A model generated the notes under the pieces. The model saw only the letters and a program-made list of their open reading frames with translations. It was not told the origin of the DNA and ran no database searches. A DNA stretch of 64,000 nucleotides from Arma custos (taxonomy: Eukaryota > Arthropoda > Insecta > Hemiptera > Pentatomidae). Positions 11,597-22,522 of the stretch are shown here, one piece after another. Made by a program: the position numbers and the translations under genes. The stretch spans positions 102,210,739 through 102,274,738 of the forward strand of contig CM073760.1 of NCBI GenBank assembly GCA_037127475.1. The letters are read 5' to 3'. Numbering within the stretch: position 1 is the first letter of the stretch; every line of letters starts with the position of its first letter.

Positions 11597-12399
11597 TAAT
11601 ATATCATAAAATAGTAGAAAAGCAATTGTAATAAGAATTGAAAAAAATAATGTTTGTCCTTTTTAACATATTTGTTTTGAAATAACAGGTTCAATTAAGT
11701 AAAATAATCTCTTCAACTGTTCAGATTCTTCTTGTTAAGGCTATTTGTCATATTATTAAGGGCCAAGATGAATATTGACCTATAAACCTCTGGCTGAAAA
11801 TTATTCAAAGAAGATTTATTAAGTTTTAAGAACTACTTGCATCGTTCCAAGAGTGAATAGATTTTTATCAGAAACTAACTGCTAACAAAAATAATTAAAC
11901 TAAAAAAATCCCCGATAATTTAAAAATTCCGTTAGTGAAATAGTGAAGAAACCATATTGAACCCTTCATCCCTTCACGCAGAAAACGTATCAGGATTGGG
12001 AATAATTATTGAATAAAACTTGTACGTGAAAACAGGAGGAGTAAATGAAAGGGTAGACAATATGTCACCAAGTGGATAAGATTAATAGCTCGGCCCACTA
12101 ACTGTTGGGCAGTGCTCCTCTGTCCGCTACAGGCTACAATCTGTATCCGGCGTCATGTCTAGGGCTACGAATCCGCAATTTATTGTAAGCATAGAATGGA
12201 AAAAAGTATCAACGGAGAATTTTTGATAATTTTTTCCTCATCTATGAGAAATAAAATAAAATAATAAAAATATCAGGTCACACCACAATACTTTTAAAAC
12301 AACATGATAGTTTAATATATAATTATTAATTTAATATATAAATGCTCTTTATTAAAAAAAAGTTTAAATGAATAGTATAATTATTACGCTAATATTTAA

Positions 12400-12830
12400 A
12401 TTTCCGCTGCTCCGATTCGCTCGGTCACTTCCAAATCGATGTATCCGTTTTCGTTTAAGTGCTCTCTCGGTAATTTAAAGTTCTCCACTTGTTCCAGGAA
12501 TTTTTCTTCTACCCTAATGAAGCACATAATTCTCCTTGGCTTTTTACCTACCCTCATCACTTTTGTTTTAGTGGGATTCATAATTATACAAATTTCCAGT
12601 AACGCTTCATTTAACCTATTAATGTTCTGAAGGTATCTGTAGTTCTCAGAGAAAACGGCCATGTCATCCGTAAACGCAAGCAGTGAGAGGCTTATTGAGA
12701 CTTATTCAAATTGGTGGAATTTCCTTATTTTTCTCTTTTTTTTAATTCCTCGTTTTCACCTCCCGAAAGCTGGTTCCATGATCAAAACGAACAGTAGGGG
12801 GCTCAGAATACACCATTGGCGTATTCTATT
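12400..12830 (-). pseudogene. LINE reverse transcriptase fragment
   Basis: On the minus strand a decayed RT core can be read: an ILSPLLFVLIMEPAF-like segment near 12800-12750, then a TDDMAVFSEN motif (a variant of the FADD catalytic box) near 12680-12650. It is followed by LNEALLEICIIMNPTKTKVM and a VEQVENFK-type thumb segment. The frame is broken upstream of the catalytic box. The family resembles LINE RTs common in arthropods (RTE or CR1-like; I cannot decide). It appears to be the same family as the tails at 49570-49700 and 62578-62960. Confidence 0.7.
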
Positions 12831-12964
12831 GGTGTTTCTTTTTTTCATCTATTATAAATGGCTTTAAAATTACTTTTACATGGGTAATTAATGAGATACA
12901 AGTTTATCCTATTAATTCATCAAGGAATGGACTAAAATGTTCAAACCCGATTTATCTCTTGCAA

Positions 12965-13075
12965 TATTAAAAGGAGGACAAGCCTCGTGGTGCCAACTTG
13001 CATTTCTATCAGTAGGGATGCGGTAGACCGTCCCCCAGAGGGCATCTATCGACCGCATAATCTCTGAAATTTCAA
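12965..13075 (+). repeat. Short dispersed repeat D, copy 1
   Basis: It shares the block order CATTTC(A/T)ATCAGTAG, then GGAT..GGT or GAT, then ATC(T/G)ACCGCA with 15403-15510. Identity is moderate. The origin is unknown, possibly a SINE body. Confidence 0.45.
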
Positions 13076-14679
13076 TTTTTTCAAAATTGAATTAATGGTA
13101 GGAGGTGATAAGCTGGTCACGGATTTGATTACAATCAGACAGAGAATGGGATTACACTAAGCCATAGCATCAACATACATTAGCTTACGTTAACAGGAAT
13201 TTAAAAATACCGAACCAGCTAATCTTGAAAACTTGATGGGGCTGGGACACCACAATGTATGATGGAATAGGTAAACATACTTCAAGTAATATTACGGACA
13301 AGCACTTAAATGCTTAAGAAGATTGGGCTGGTTTCAGGTTGCACTTAAGTTCGATTGATGGTAGTGTGCACCATTATTATCCACAGGAAGGTGAGATACA
13401 AGGTTATACAAAAATATATATTTAACAATTTTTTTTTCCAATTAGTAAAAAATATTTAAAAGGGTTCCATTGTTTTTCCCATGGGTATATTACCACAAGT
13501 AATTATCTTTATGTACATGTAAAACAATCAGAGTTAATGTTATACATTGAGGTAGGTACCAAGGCAATATTTCCACATGTTTTGGAATTGAAAACAGCCT
13601 TTTCTATCTTATATACCTTAGATATTAAGTGTATTAGATGTATAATAAAAGCGATAAATATTTAAGTATGCTTCATTTATATTCCTGGACAAAATTGTCA
13701 ATATTAGGTCTCCTTTAAAGTAAAATCCATAAGTCGTTTAGTTTACCATAATGTCAAATTTCGTGAATTCAGTTTAAAATTTCATTAATAAAACAATGGT
13801 TTTTAACTGACAGTCTGAAAATGGTTTCCAGTCTAAGTTCATTCGTTGAGTCAGTTCATCCTAAACTCCTTAATGTGTTTTCACTGTACATTTATCAAAT
13901 AATAATTGAACAAAAAATAAATAATAATAAATAAAAAATAATTTTGGAATAGTAGAAAAAGTTCATTTCTTTAACTTTATGTTCCAATCATGCTTTGATA
14001 CAGCTGACTTTTTGAAGTTATGGTTAGAAAAATCCCTGTACAATAGTTTATCCTATTTTTTCGATTATTAAAAAGTTGCTAGCTGATTTTTTAAGTCCTA
14101 CAAAAAAATGCAATTAATCAAATACGGCGGAATTTCGGAATAATCTAAAACCAACAGACTTAAAAAATTGAATAAATATTTATAAAAAAATAATGACTGG
14201 TTACAGATCGATGAGTTGTGCATAAAATCATTTGTTTAATTAATAATATCTGATGATAGTATAATTAGTTCATAAGTAATCGTACTTTCAGTTCGATTTA
14301 CCTAATAGAATGTTATATGTTCCGCAAATTACTTTTACACTTACAGTTTTTCTTTTAAATCGTTCGTAGAATTGTCGCAAAATTGATTTGATATAGTATT
14401 ATCGATATAATTATTAATAAAAAAAAACTGTAGAGCAGAGTCTGATACTGTGATTGTATAATATAATAACAAAAATTATCTGGAACATCAGCATACGTTT
14501 CATATAAAATAAATTTATTATCTCAGCATCATTAATTAATAAAAGTTAATTATTAAAAAAAATCTTAAAACAAATTGTTCTATCGATTCTTTTATTTTTA
14601 AATTATTATCATTATTAATATCGTTATAAAAATGAGCATAGTGCAGTCTATACTACGGATTTTATGTGAAATATTCATG

Positions 14680-14716
<37 letters not shown>
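14680..14716. repeat. (TA)n microsatellite
   Basis: About 18 TA units. It lies exactly at the 3' tail of the neighbouring minus-strand SINE-A copy, so it probably grew from that tail. Confidence 0.9.
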
Positions 14717-14721
<5 letters not shown>

Positions 14722-15042
14722 ACCTGTACCACTACAATCCGTGAACGGTTCTGGGGTTTTGTATATAATAGAGACTGCACTGTTTCATGGGCAACGGTTC
14801 TGCAAGGAGGTGACGTCTTAGGTCACGCTCAACCGCCAGATTTCCCCCCCCCTTATTTTTGGTACCCTATTTTCATAATATTTTATAATAGAGGTTGGGT
14901 GAGCCCCAGGAGGGTCCTGGATCCTATATGACCTATCTCCCGCTGCAAACAGACTAAATAAAAGTACTGCCTGCAGCGGGATTTGCATGTGGATATGCAA
15001 ATGTAATTGGGCGTGCTCCACCACTGAGCCACTCCACGCCCT
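14717..15042 (-). repeat. SINE-A copy, full length
   Basis: The best preserved minus-orientation copy. Its 3' end reads GTAGTGGTACAGG on the minus strand. The body includes GGTTGAGCGTGACC and CCAGGACCCTCCTGGGGCTC. The head near 15015-15042 reads GAGTGGCTCAGTGGTGGAGC, a clear RNA polymerase III box A. The promoter box B is decayed. The poly-T/TA tail follows the 3' end. Confidence 0.75.
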
Positions 15043-15402
15043 ATGTTATATATGAGCTGTTATTTTTATTGTTAAAAATACATTTGGAACTAAAAAAATA
15101 GTTAATCTTTTAAATGGATTTAATAATTTTATGATTTTTATTTAAATTTAAAAGGTATATACGGTTTTTAACGTATCTTTTTAAAGTGCTAAGTGATAAA
15201 AACATTTTTCCTTTGACCATATTTCAAAGTAATTCAAATGGGAACCTCAATACATAGCGAATCTGAAATAAAATGGACTTATACCATTTTCAAATATAAC
15301 AGCTCATGTGTTCAATATTAATTTATGTTATGTTATATCCATTTATTCTATTAATTCTATCTATTGATCGATCTCTTATTATATTACGAATAGAGGAAAT
15401 GA

Positions 15403-15510
15403 AGGTTGACAACCCTCCCGGCGCCGACAGACATTTCAATCAGTAGCCGTGGATACGATGGATTGAACCCCTGTGGACTTCATCGACCGCACACCTTTTT
15501 AATTATTTAC
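15403..15510 (+). repeat. Short dispersed repeat D, copy 2
   Basis: Related to 12965-13075. It carries CATTTCAATCAGTAG and CATCGACCGCACACC in the same order and orientation. Confidence 0.45.
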
Positions 15511-16309
15511 AGCTCCGGAGGGAACGGGTCTCATCGTAGGCCTAGAAGATAAGATAACACTTTTCACAGTGGTAATAAATTGAATGATTTTTATATTGTT
15601 ATTGGTTAAATAAAATCAACCATTAAATAAACAGTGTGCATAATTAAATGCACCTTTTGGTATATGCTTCAAATAACTTTGTCGAAAGCGGATTCTATTA
15701 TATTTCAGATAATTTTAATGATTGTTATTCCATAATAAGAAAATTTAAAAGGTATATTGTGTTATTAACACACTCATTGCTATGAACTAAGTTTTAAAAA
15801 AATAAAGTTTGCTCATATTTTAAAAATTAATTCAACTGCAAACCCTAAAATATCTCGAGATATAAGAAAACATTGAATTATAATTTCAAAAATGACAGCT
15901 CAATTAACAAGATCAGTAAAATATGCAATTTTTAACAATGATAAAAATAATAAAACTTCCATAAAAAAATTTATTATTACACGGCAAGAAAAATATAAAG
16001 ATGTAGCATTATGAAGAATGTTTATAATTATTATTAGAAGTAGCATCATTATAATTATAAAACACTTTTTAAAAGAGGACATTTTTTAATTATAAAATTT
16101 AAGTTAAAAAATTTTTAACTTATATTTCCGTCGAAATATAGGATTTTAAAGTATTCATGATTGTTGTATGTATGTAAATGAATCGAATACTTAGCTGCCC
16201 CGTATGTTGCAAAAGCAGATAAGTGAAAATGGTTTACGTTAAACATACAATATCAGATTAACTAATTATTAGTTAAATTAATTATTTAATTAAATTAAAA
16301 ATAACTTAC

Positions 16310-16408
16310 CACACTTGGTATGTCAACAGGAGTCCCATGCCTCAGTAAGAGACTCGCTATTTCTACGTATCCTGACTGAGCTGCGAAGAACAAAGCTGTC
16401 GTTCCTGT
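16310..16408 (-). CDS. ANKRD29-like: Ankyrin-repeat gene (ANKRD29-like), single-repeat exon
   Basis: An exon of exactly 99 nt between a TTGCAG acceptor (16414-16409) and a GTAAGT donor (16309-16304), in phase 0. It encodes one ankyrin repeat, beginning TGTTALFFAAQSGYVEIA and ending DIPSV. The GTTALFFAAQ string matches the third repeat of ANKRD29, the expected position in transcript order. The acceptor and the first codons are duplicated about 485 bp upstream in the intron (16881-16900). Confidence 0.88.
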
Positions 16409-17120
16409 CTGCAAAAACATAAAAAAAATCCATAAATGTTTACATTGATTAAAATTATATACTTATCCTAATAGATGGTTAAAAAGTAATAATATTTTTG
16501 TTTTCAAGTGTGATCATTAAACAAACAAAAAAAAACTTTATAACTATAATGAGGTTCTAACTATAAAATAGGTGACACCTGATTAATTAAAAACTTATAA
16601 AATAACTTTTAATACCTAAGTTAACAGGTGTTAAAAATACTGATTCAATGTAAAATGTAGTCATTAAATTTAAAAAAAGATAAAACTTTCAAACTATAAT
16701 GAGGACATTATAAAAAAAAATTATCTAATTATTTATAAAAAAAACTTAGATGCCTTATTATTTAGAAACTTTTAAAATATATTTCAATACCTAACTTAAT
16801 TGATGCTAAAAAAATGATTTATTGTCAAGTGTAATCATTAAATAATAAAATAAAAAATAAAACTTTAAATTATAAAAACCGATCGTTCCTGTCTGCAAAA
16901 CGTTAATAATAAAAATATATAGCTCTGCACAGTAAATACAATTATATACCTAATCTAATAGATTAAAAAATGTAATTGATTTATTGCCAATTGTAATTAT
17001 TAAATAAAAAAAAAATCATTTTTGTATAACAATTCATGACTTTATGATTATACGATTTATTGTCAGTGTAATCATTAAATAAAAAAAATAACACTTTCAA
17101 ATATAATGAGGCTCTATCTA
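16409..17120. repeat. Degenerate tandem duplication in intron, including a copied splice acceptor
   Basis: Blocks reading AAGTGTAATCATTAAATAAA followed by ACTTTCAAACTATAATGAGG recur near 16507, 16657, 16826, 16992 and 17067, at roughly 150-170 bp spacing (the last interval is shorter). A larger duplication is superimposed: TCGTTCCTGTCTGCAAAA at 16399-16416 returns at 16883-16900 with matching sequence to its right. It therefore contains 10 nt of the exon and its acceptor. Confidence 0.7.
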
Positions 17121-17655
17121 ATTATTTTTTAAAAAGAAATGTATTACTAACTTGCTTAAAAAAATTGAGATGACAGTTTATTAATAACAACATATAAAAT
17201 ATTCATTTAGTTCCAGCATATAAACGGTCTTTATGGTAACAACATACGGTAAAAACATTTTGCATTTATTAAAATTTGGGATAGTTAACCGCAATCAGAA
17301 AGTTGACCCCATCGTCTAATTGAATCAACAAAACGAACAGACACAGGACTCCAAAACCAAAACTACGCCTTCGTGTTCACGTTCTATTAACTAAATAATA
17401 TATGAAATTTCATATAATATAAAAAATTAAACAAAATTGTTATACACGATTTTCGGTTTAGGAAAAACTCATATATTCGGTGGTAACGGATGAAATATCA
17501 GTTTCGTTTATTTACTTTTCTTTTCATTAGAAATTAATAGGAAAAAATTATGTAATGTATACCGTTTTAAAGATCATTTAAACTTTTTTCATAATCAGTC
17601 TTATTTTTCCTTTTGAAAGTGAAGCAACGTTCTAAAAATAAATAAAAATAAAATT

Positions 17656-18235
17656 ATGTCTTCCACGGAAATTCGTATAATTTTTCTCTACGAATTTTAA
17701 CTTGGCCATAGCGTCACTGAGGCTTTCCGAAACGTTTACGGTGAAGATACAATGAGCGAAAGAACAATCTTCCGTTGGTTTGGAAAATTTCGGTCTGGGG
17801 ATGATGACCTTACCAACAAAGAACGCCTTAGGCCGAAGACTAAGTTGGCCAACGAAAAGTTGAAAGAGCTGGTCGAAGCCCTTCCCAAACCACTCATGAA
17901 TTAGGTTCACAACTTGGAGCCAATGTCATGACTGTTTCCAGGCATCTAAAAGAGCTTGGTAAGACAAAAAAGGCTTGAAATATGGGTACCACATGAATTA
18001 ACTGAGATCCAACTGCTCACCCGACTTATTTTGGGAGCAGAATATATAGGTCCTTCCTCATCCACCGTATTTTCCGGACCTTTCTCCAACTGATTGTTAC
18101 TTTTTCCGTTGTTTGGATAATTTTTTAAGAAATAAGAAAATGCGCTGAAATCGGCCTTCTAAGACTTCGCTTCTTCCTTGACACCTAATTTCTACAGAGC
18201 GGGGATAGAAATGATTGTGTCACGTTGGAGTGTAA
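17656..18235 (+). pseudogene. mariner transposase remnant
   Basis: The frame opens MSSTEIRIIFLYEF and meets a stop from a one-base loss. It continues in another frame with LGHSVTEAFRNVYGEDTMSE and RTIFRWFGKFRSGDDDL, the N-terminal helix-turn-helix of mariner transposases. After about 17990 a large part of the catalytic core is deleted. The text resumes near 18060 with HPPYFPDLSPTDCYFF, the block around the third catalytic aspartate, and an FY..GIE-like segment near 18190. Frameshifts and the internal deletion make it dead. I could not define terminal inverted repeats. Confidence 0.82.
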
Positions 18236-19780
18236 ATGAAGTAAAACTCAAATAAGCACATCTCATATCAACAGATTCATCAATCAGAGACAGCAACTCA
18301 TCCCCGAAACGTTCAATAACATATTTTACTTGCAATTTTTTTATTACTAATACTATAGTAGTATATACGGCACATGTCATTGAAGAAGTGAGAAAGACCA
18401 CAAAATGACCAATTACCCACTAACTCCCTCAACGCCCACTGGAACTAGCGTAAAATGACCCATTTCCACGAAGCATTTTACTCTAATCGTATCCGGTTTG
18501 GGTATGAAAATACATTGATAAATTTATATCTGATTTGCATTTAAAATATTACAAAATATATTTTATCAATGATCGTCTTAGCTAAACTGTTGTAAACTTC
18601 ATATGAAACAAAAACAATTCATTGACAATACCACATCAAACAGATATTCGTAGTTAGTCTAACAAAGAAAAGAAAAGAAACGAATAAGGCCTTCGCAAAA
18701 GCTGTTTCCAACAGGGGGTAAGTTAATATAATATGAATATTACTTTTATAAACCTGAAAATAATAGGTTTTTATAGTCTTTCTTTCTAAACCCATTGTAG
18801 TCATAGACATAAAGATGTTCGAAGTTATATTTGTTTGGAAATTTAACTAATACTATTTGGCATCACTTGTAGGTTCGTTCTCAAGAACGTTTCCACTAAG
18901 ATTTGTTTGAAAAATTAGATGGAGAAACCTCCCATTGAAGGCACTCCTAGTGTGGTTTATCTCTCTGTAGTAGATTCTTTCTCCAGAGACGTTTTTCAGT
19001 CTGCCTGGATTCTGTGGTAACGTATTTGTTATTAATGTTTATACCGATGAGGTTGGGTGTCCAGCAAGTGAGTCATGCAATTTTTTTTAGTTTGAAGAAG
19101 AAAGAGAGTTTCTTAATTGGTACTAAATGCTGTGCAGTGATTTATAAAATATGTGGAAGGGATAATAAATAAATATAATGCAGAAATTTCAACTAAAAGG
19201 TTTGAATGGTCTGCAAGGGGGACATTTTTCATGTGGCCCATATCTGCGTGGAGTAAGTCATGTTCGGTTTGTACCATGTTGTATGTAATATTTTTGCATC
19301 AACTTTATGAAACGATTATCCAATGCTTATGGTACATGACCCCTCCACGACTTTCGAAAACTCTCACTACCTAAAGGAGGCTTCAGGCTTGACTTGGCAG
19401 GAGTTCTGCAAGGAGATGGCTTTCATTCGTTTATATCGATTGCGTCACGGAAAATCGAGGAACAGTCATTTCAACAATGAAAGCCGATTGTGATCTAGCG
19501 GACGAATCTTACAATAGGATGAAAGTTCCAAAACTGCCCGATTCCAAGGCTTTCAAGGAGTTCTATACGAAACTACGAGTCTCCTAGGGTATAGAAATAC
19601 TTTCATAAAGATAATAATTTATATTTATAATAACAAACTACTGGCATAGTGAAATATGAAAGATTCCATACATAGAAGTTATAGTGTAATAATAAAACTG
19701 TATAAACTTTATAGAATCATTAATTACAATTAAAGTATTAACAATATTATTACTATAAAGAACATGATGTATTTACTCAC

Positions 19781-19879
19781 ATGCCTCCTCGCGGTGGGAT
19801 CAGCCCCTTGTTCCAACAGCTCACCGACACATTCAAAGTGGCCATTGGCTGCGGACAATATCAAAGGAGTAGTACCGTC
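19781..19879 (-). CDS. ANKRD29-like: Ankyrin-repeat gene (ANKRD29-like), single-repeat exon
   Basis: An exon of exactly 99 nt between a TTTCAG acceptor (19885-19880) and a GTGAGT donor (19780-19775), in phase 0. It encodes one ankyrin repeat, beginning DGTTPLILSAANGHFECVGE and ending QGADPTARRH. It corresponds to the second repeat of ANKRD29, which has GTTLL..AA..GH..CV.EL and QGAD at the same places. The preceding exon lies 33.3 kb away at 53200-53310. Confidence 0.88.
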
Positions 19880-20251
19880 CTGAAACAAAAAATAATGAAA
19901 TTAATTGTAATAAAATAGGTTGATTAAAAGAAGAAGTAATATTCAACTAAATCAGAAAATAGTTAACCGCTCTATGTATTAAAAAAAAATGTATGAGTTT
20001 AAATACATTAGTATGTGTAATTCGTTTTTTCCCCAGTTCACTCTATAGCGCAAGATCACCATGAGTAATCTTATTATTTTTATACTTTTACATATTTCAA
20101 AAAAGGATCGAATCCATTTAGGCTTAGAGTTGGTAAAGCTGAAATTTATTATAACAGGGTGTGGCATAGCACAGTGTAGTGTAAATAGGTTTTCATTAAT
20201 TAATTTAATAGAAGATACTTTCAAATTATGATGTTATATTATCGATTAAAT

Positions 20252-20452
20252 GTAAGCGGAACAGTTCAGTGGGTAGATCTGAGTTGCTGTGCTCAAGATC
20301 ACAGGTTCTAATACAGCTATCGAAAATAAATTATTTAATATTTCAAAAACCATGGGCGGATCCTGTAAAATCTCTAGATCCCACTGGGGCTCATTTAGCC
20401 TCTATACAGAGTCTACCATGTAATAAACCCAAGACCTTTTAGTGGTACAGTT
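20252..20452 (+). repeat. SINE-A copy
   Basis: The tRNA-like head reads CAGTTCAGTGGGTAGATC, with box B decayed to AGGTTCTAATACAG. The body has an internal deletion. It ends in the SINE-A 3' block CCCAAGACCTTTTAGTGGTA, then CAG and a T run. Confidence 0.65.
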
Positions 20453-20689
20453 TTTTTTTAACAACTCAATATACCCAGTATATTTTGTATGATACAATAG
20501 TGCAACATTCATTTTAGGGAACACCAAAACATGCTTGTCCCTCAGCCTAAGGTAATAAGAAACTCCAGGAGATCAGGAGATCAGTCGGTTTAACGAAACC
20601 ACGTCTCACTGGGCCATGACAGTGTAGATGCCGTAAGTGCAGAAGTATTCCATTACCACGCACATCGGCCTAAAGAGATCCAATGTGCT

Positions 20690-21275
20690 CGAGTCCTAAA
20701 AAAATCCCTAACTTAGGTCTAAACTTTAGAAATTTTAGATGGTCTTTAAATCTCAGTTCTTGAAGTTCCTTGTGTCCCCCAGGACCAAGGTCAAATGGCC
20801 TCTTTCGTCATAATGCTTTAGAAGAGAACGTGCCAGGGGGTTCGTCCTCCTCTGTGCACCATCTGCACCGAGGTTCTTGTTCAATGCCCAAGCGATGCAT
20901 ATGTTTCCTGAGTTTACAGTGATGGCTTCAACCATACTTTTGAGGTCGGTTCTCGACATGTGGGCGGCTTCTTTCTTGATTTTCCTAGAAAGTTTGACAT
21001 TGGGATCCTTTATAAAAAATTTAGTATGCCTTATCTTGGCTCTATCCCAACGCGATTTTATCTTCCTCTTGGCTAGTTTGTTGATTGCATCCTTAGCCAG
21101 GGAGAGGGGAACCTCACACCATGGTTCTGGTCCTTTCCTACAATTCCTGCTCCTTTCTTCGCCAATTTGTCGGCCCTTTCATTTCCTGGTATATTACTGT
21201 GTCCAGGGATCCAAAATATGTTAACTCTGTTATGTACAGCTAATTCATCAACTCTTATACAGCATTCCTCCACTA
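20690..21275 (-). pseudogene. LINE remnant: RNase H domain and zinc-binding tail
   Basis: On the minus strand, 21273-21073 encodes VNIFWIPGHSNIPGNERADK followed by LAKKGA, the C-terminal RNase H block with its conserved H and D. After a frameshift the frame continues with ..RKIKSRWDRAKIR.. and reaches a segment that in one frame gives a C..WC cluster, typical of the tail of RNase H-bearing non-LTR elements (I, R1 or Loa-like). Several frameshifts and stops are present. The RT core is absent. Confidence 0.75.
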
Positions 21276-21467
21276 ATCTGGATTATGTTATTGCATTTTG
21301 TAATGCATTACATCTAGCCTAACGGTGAGAGAGAAAATTAATTACCCTATTCATGTGGTCTCTCGTTGCGAAGACACATGCCAGAATTGCCCATATTTCC
21401 GCTGGGAATTATTTCAATATGTAATGAAAGGGCAACAACTTTAATAACTATAATTTTATGGTTAACT

Positions 21468-21715
21468 GTGACACCAGAACCCAGGAAGGGTATTGGGTTC
21501 ATCACAGCCATTCTTAGGCAAAGGATGAGCAAAGAAGATGATGACACTGAACCGCCAGATTTCCCCCAACTAAGGATCCCTACTTCATAGTATCAGGGTG
21601 AGCCACAGGAGAATCTGCTGATTGCATCCAGGGCTATTAACATTTTAAATAATTTTTCTAGCAAAGCCGGATTTGAACCTGGAAATACAGCAATTCAACG
21701 CTCGAGGCTCTTCCT
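21468..21715 (-). repeat. SINE-A copy, degenerate
   Basis: Minus orientation. GAACCGCCAGATTTCCCCCA and the complement of box B (GGATTTGAACCTGG) mark the body and head. The 3' block near 21470-21490 is decayed. Confidence 0.6.
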
Positions 21716-22205
21716 ATGTTTTGATTACTCCATCTATTTAAAAACTTAAGTGAGTAGAAATATAATCTATTCAAAAAGTACTCTCGCCAAAAAAGTTTTC
21801 AGACTGAAGAAGGTTTTCTCTCTCTCAAAATCAAATATGAGTAGGTAATGGACTTTTTCGACTAAGTGGCGGGAGATATAACGAAGTGAGGCAGAGCACT
21901 CTGGTGGCACTAAATGAATCTACTCGAGGCAATCCAATTTGTAGCCCTCCTGCCATTACAAGTTGCCAAGATTTAGTTATCGCTCTCTAAAAGGCGCTCT
22001 CTCGCGGGGTCGAGGCAAAACAGATTACTACAGGGCGGATTCGGTACCCACTTTATTGGGGCTAAGGATCGGGTCATGGAAGGGTGGAATTGGGAGCACG
22101 TCATTAGAAGCAATGTTATTTAATAAAGACATAATTCGTTTCACTTAAGGAGCCAAATTTAAAACGATTCCCAGGGCTTGAATGTCTATAAATGATATTA
22201 ATATA

Positions 22206-22506
22206 TGTAAGTTTGAATACTGACGCCAAACTTAGTCATATGATAGACGTGAGATAACCTGCAGAGACAGATGTGAGCGAAGGTTATAATAGACATTATA
22301 GACTGCTATTGTAGAAATTAAGTATTGAGTGTAATTACTGAATATTGACTATTGTGTTGATTCAGGTATGTTATTAAAGATACCTGGAGTTATTTAGTTA
22401 GTTATAAATTTGTAAATATGTTCTTTTTAATTACAGTTCTGAACTGCATCCACAAGAGTTTTATTCTATCACCTCATTGGTTAAGTCGTTGAATTCACGA
22501 CTTACA
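22206..22506 (+). repeat. 5' LTR
   Basis: 301 bp, TG...CA with 6-bp terminal inverted repeats. It reads the same as the 3' LTR at 26551-26851. If the self-priming site is real, R would begin at 22351, giving a U3 of 145 bp. Confidence 0.95.
22351..22362 (+). promoter_or_regulatory. Predicted transcript 5' end / self-primer
   Basis: ATTGTGTTGATT is the exact reverse complement of the 12 bases right after the LTR. In Tf1-type self-priming the primer is the mRNA 5' end, so transcription is predicted to start at 22351. AGATA at 22378-22382 would then fall at +28 to +32 and fit a downstream promoter element consensus. No TATA box is evident. Confidence 0.55.
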
Positions 22507-22518
22507 AATCAACACAAT
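22507..22518 (+). promoter_or_regulatory. Primer-binding site, self-complementary to LTR
   Basis: AATCAACACAAT begins at the first base after the LTR and pairs perfectly with 22351-22362. No TGG, which a tRNA CCA end would pair with, occurs in the 16-nt leader before gag. Confidence 0.6.
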
Positions 22519-22522
22519 TGAG

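Larger units (their letters stand above)
9242..16309 (-). other. Ankyrin gene intron, 7.1 kb
   Basis: The intron holds SINE-A, SINE-C, an inverted-pair retroposon, an RT fragment and two copies of a short dispersed repeat, all listed separately. The stretches 9776-10779, 11597-12395, 13080-14679 and 15511-16309 are AT-rich with nothing I can assign. Confidence 0.8.
16409..19780 (-). other. Ankyrin gene intron, 3.4 kb
   Basis: It holds the tandem array and a mariner remnant. The stretch 17121-17655 shows nothing. The stretch 18250-19780 includes a richer patch at 19130-19590 with several short open frames that I do not recognise. Confidence 0.8.
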
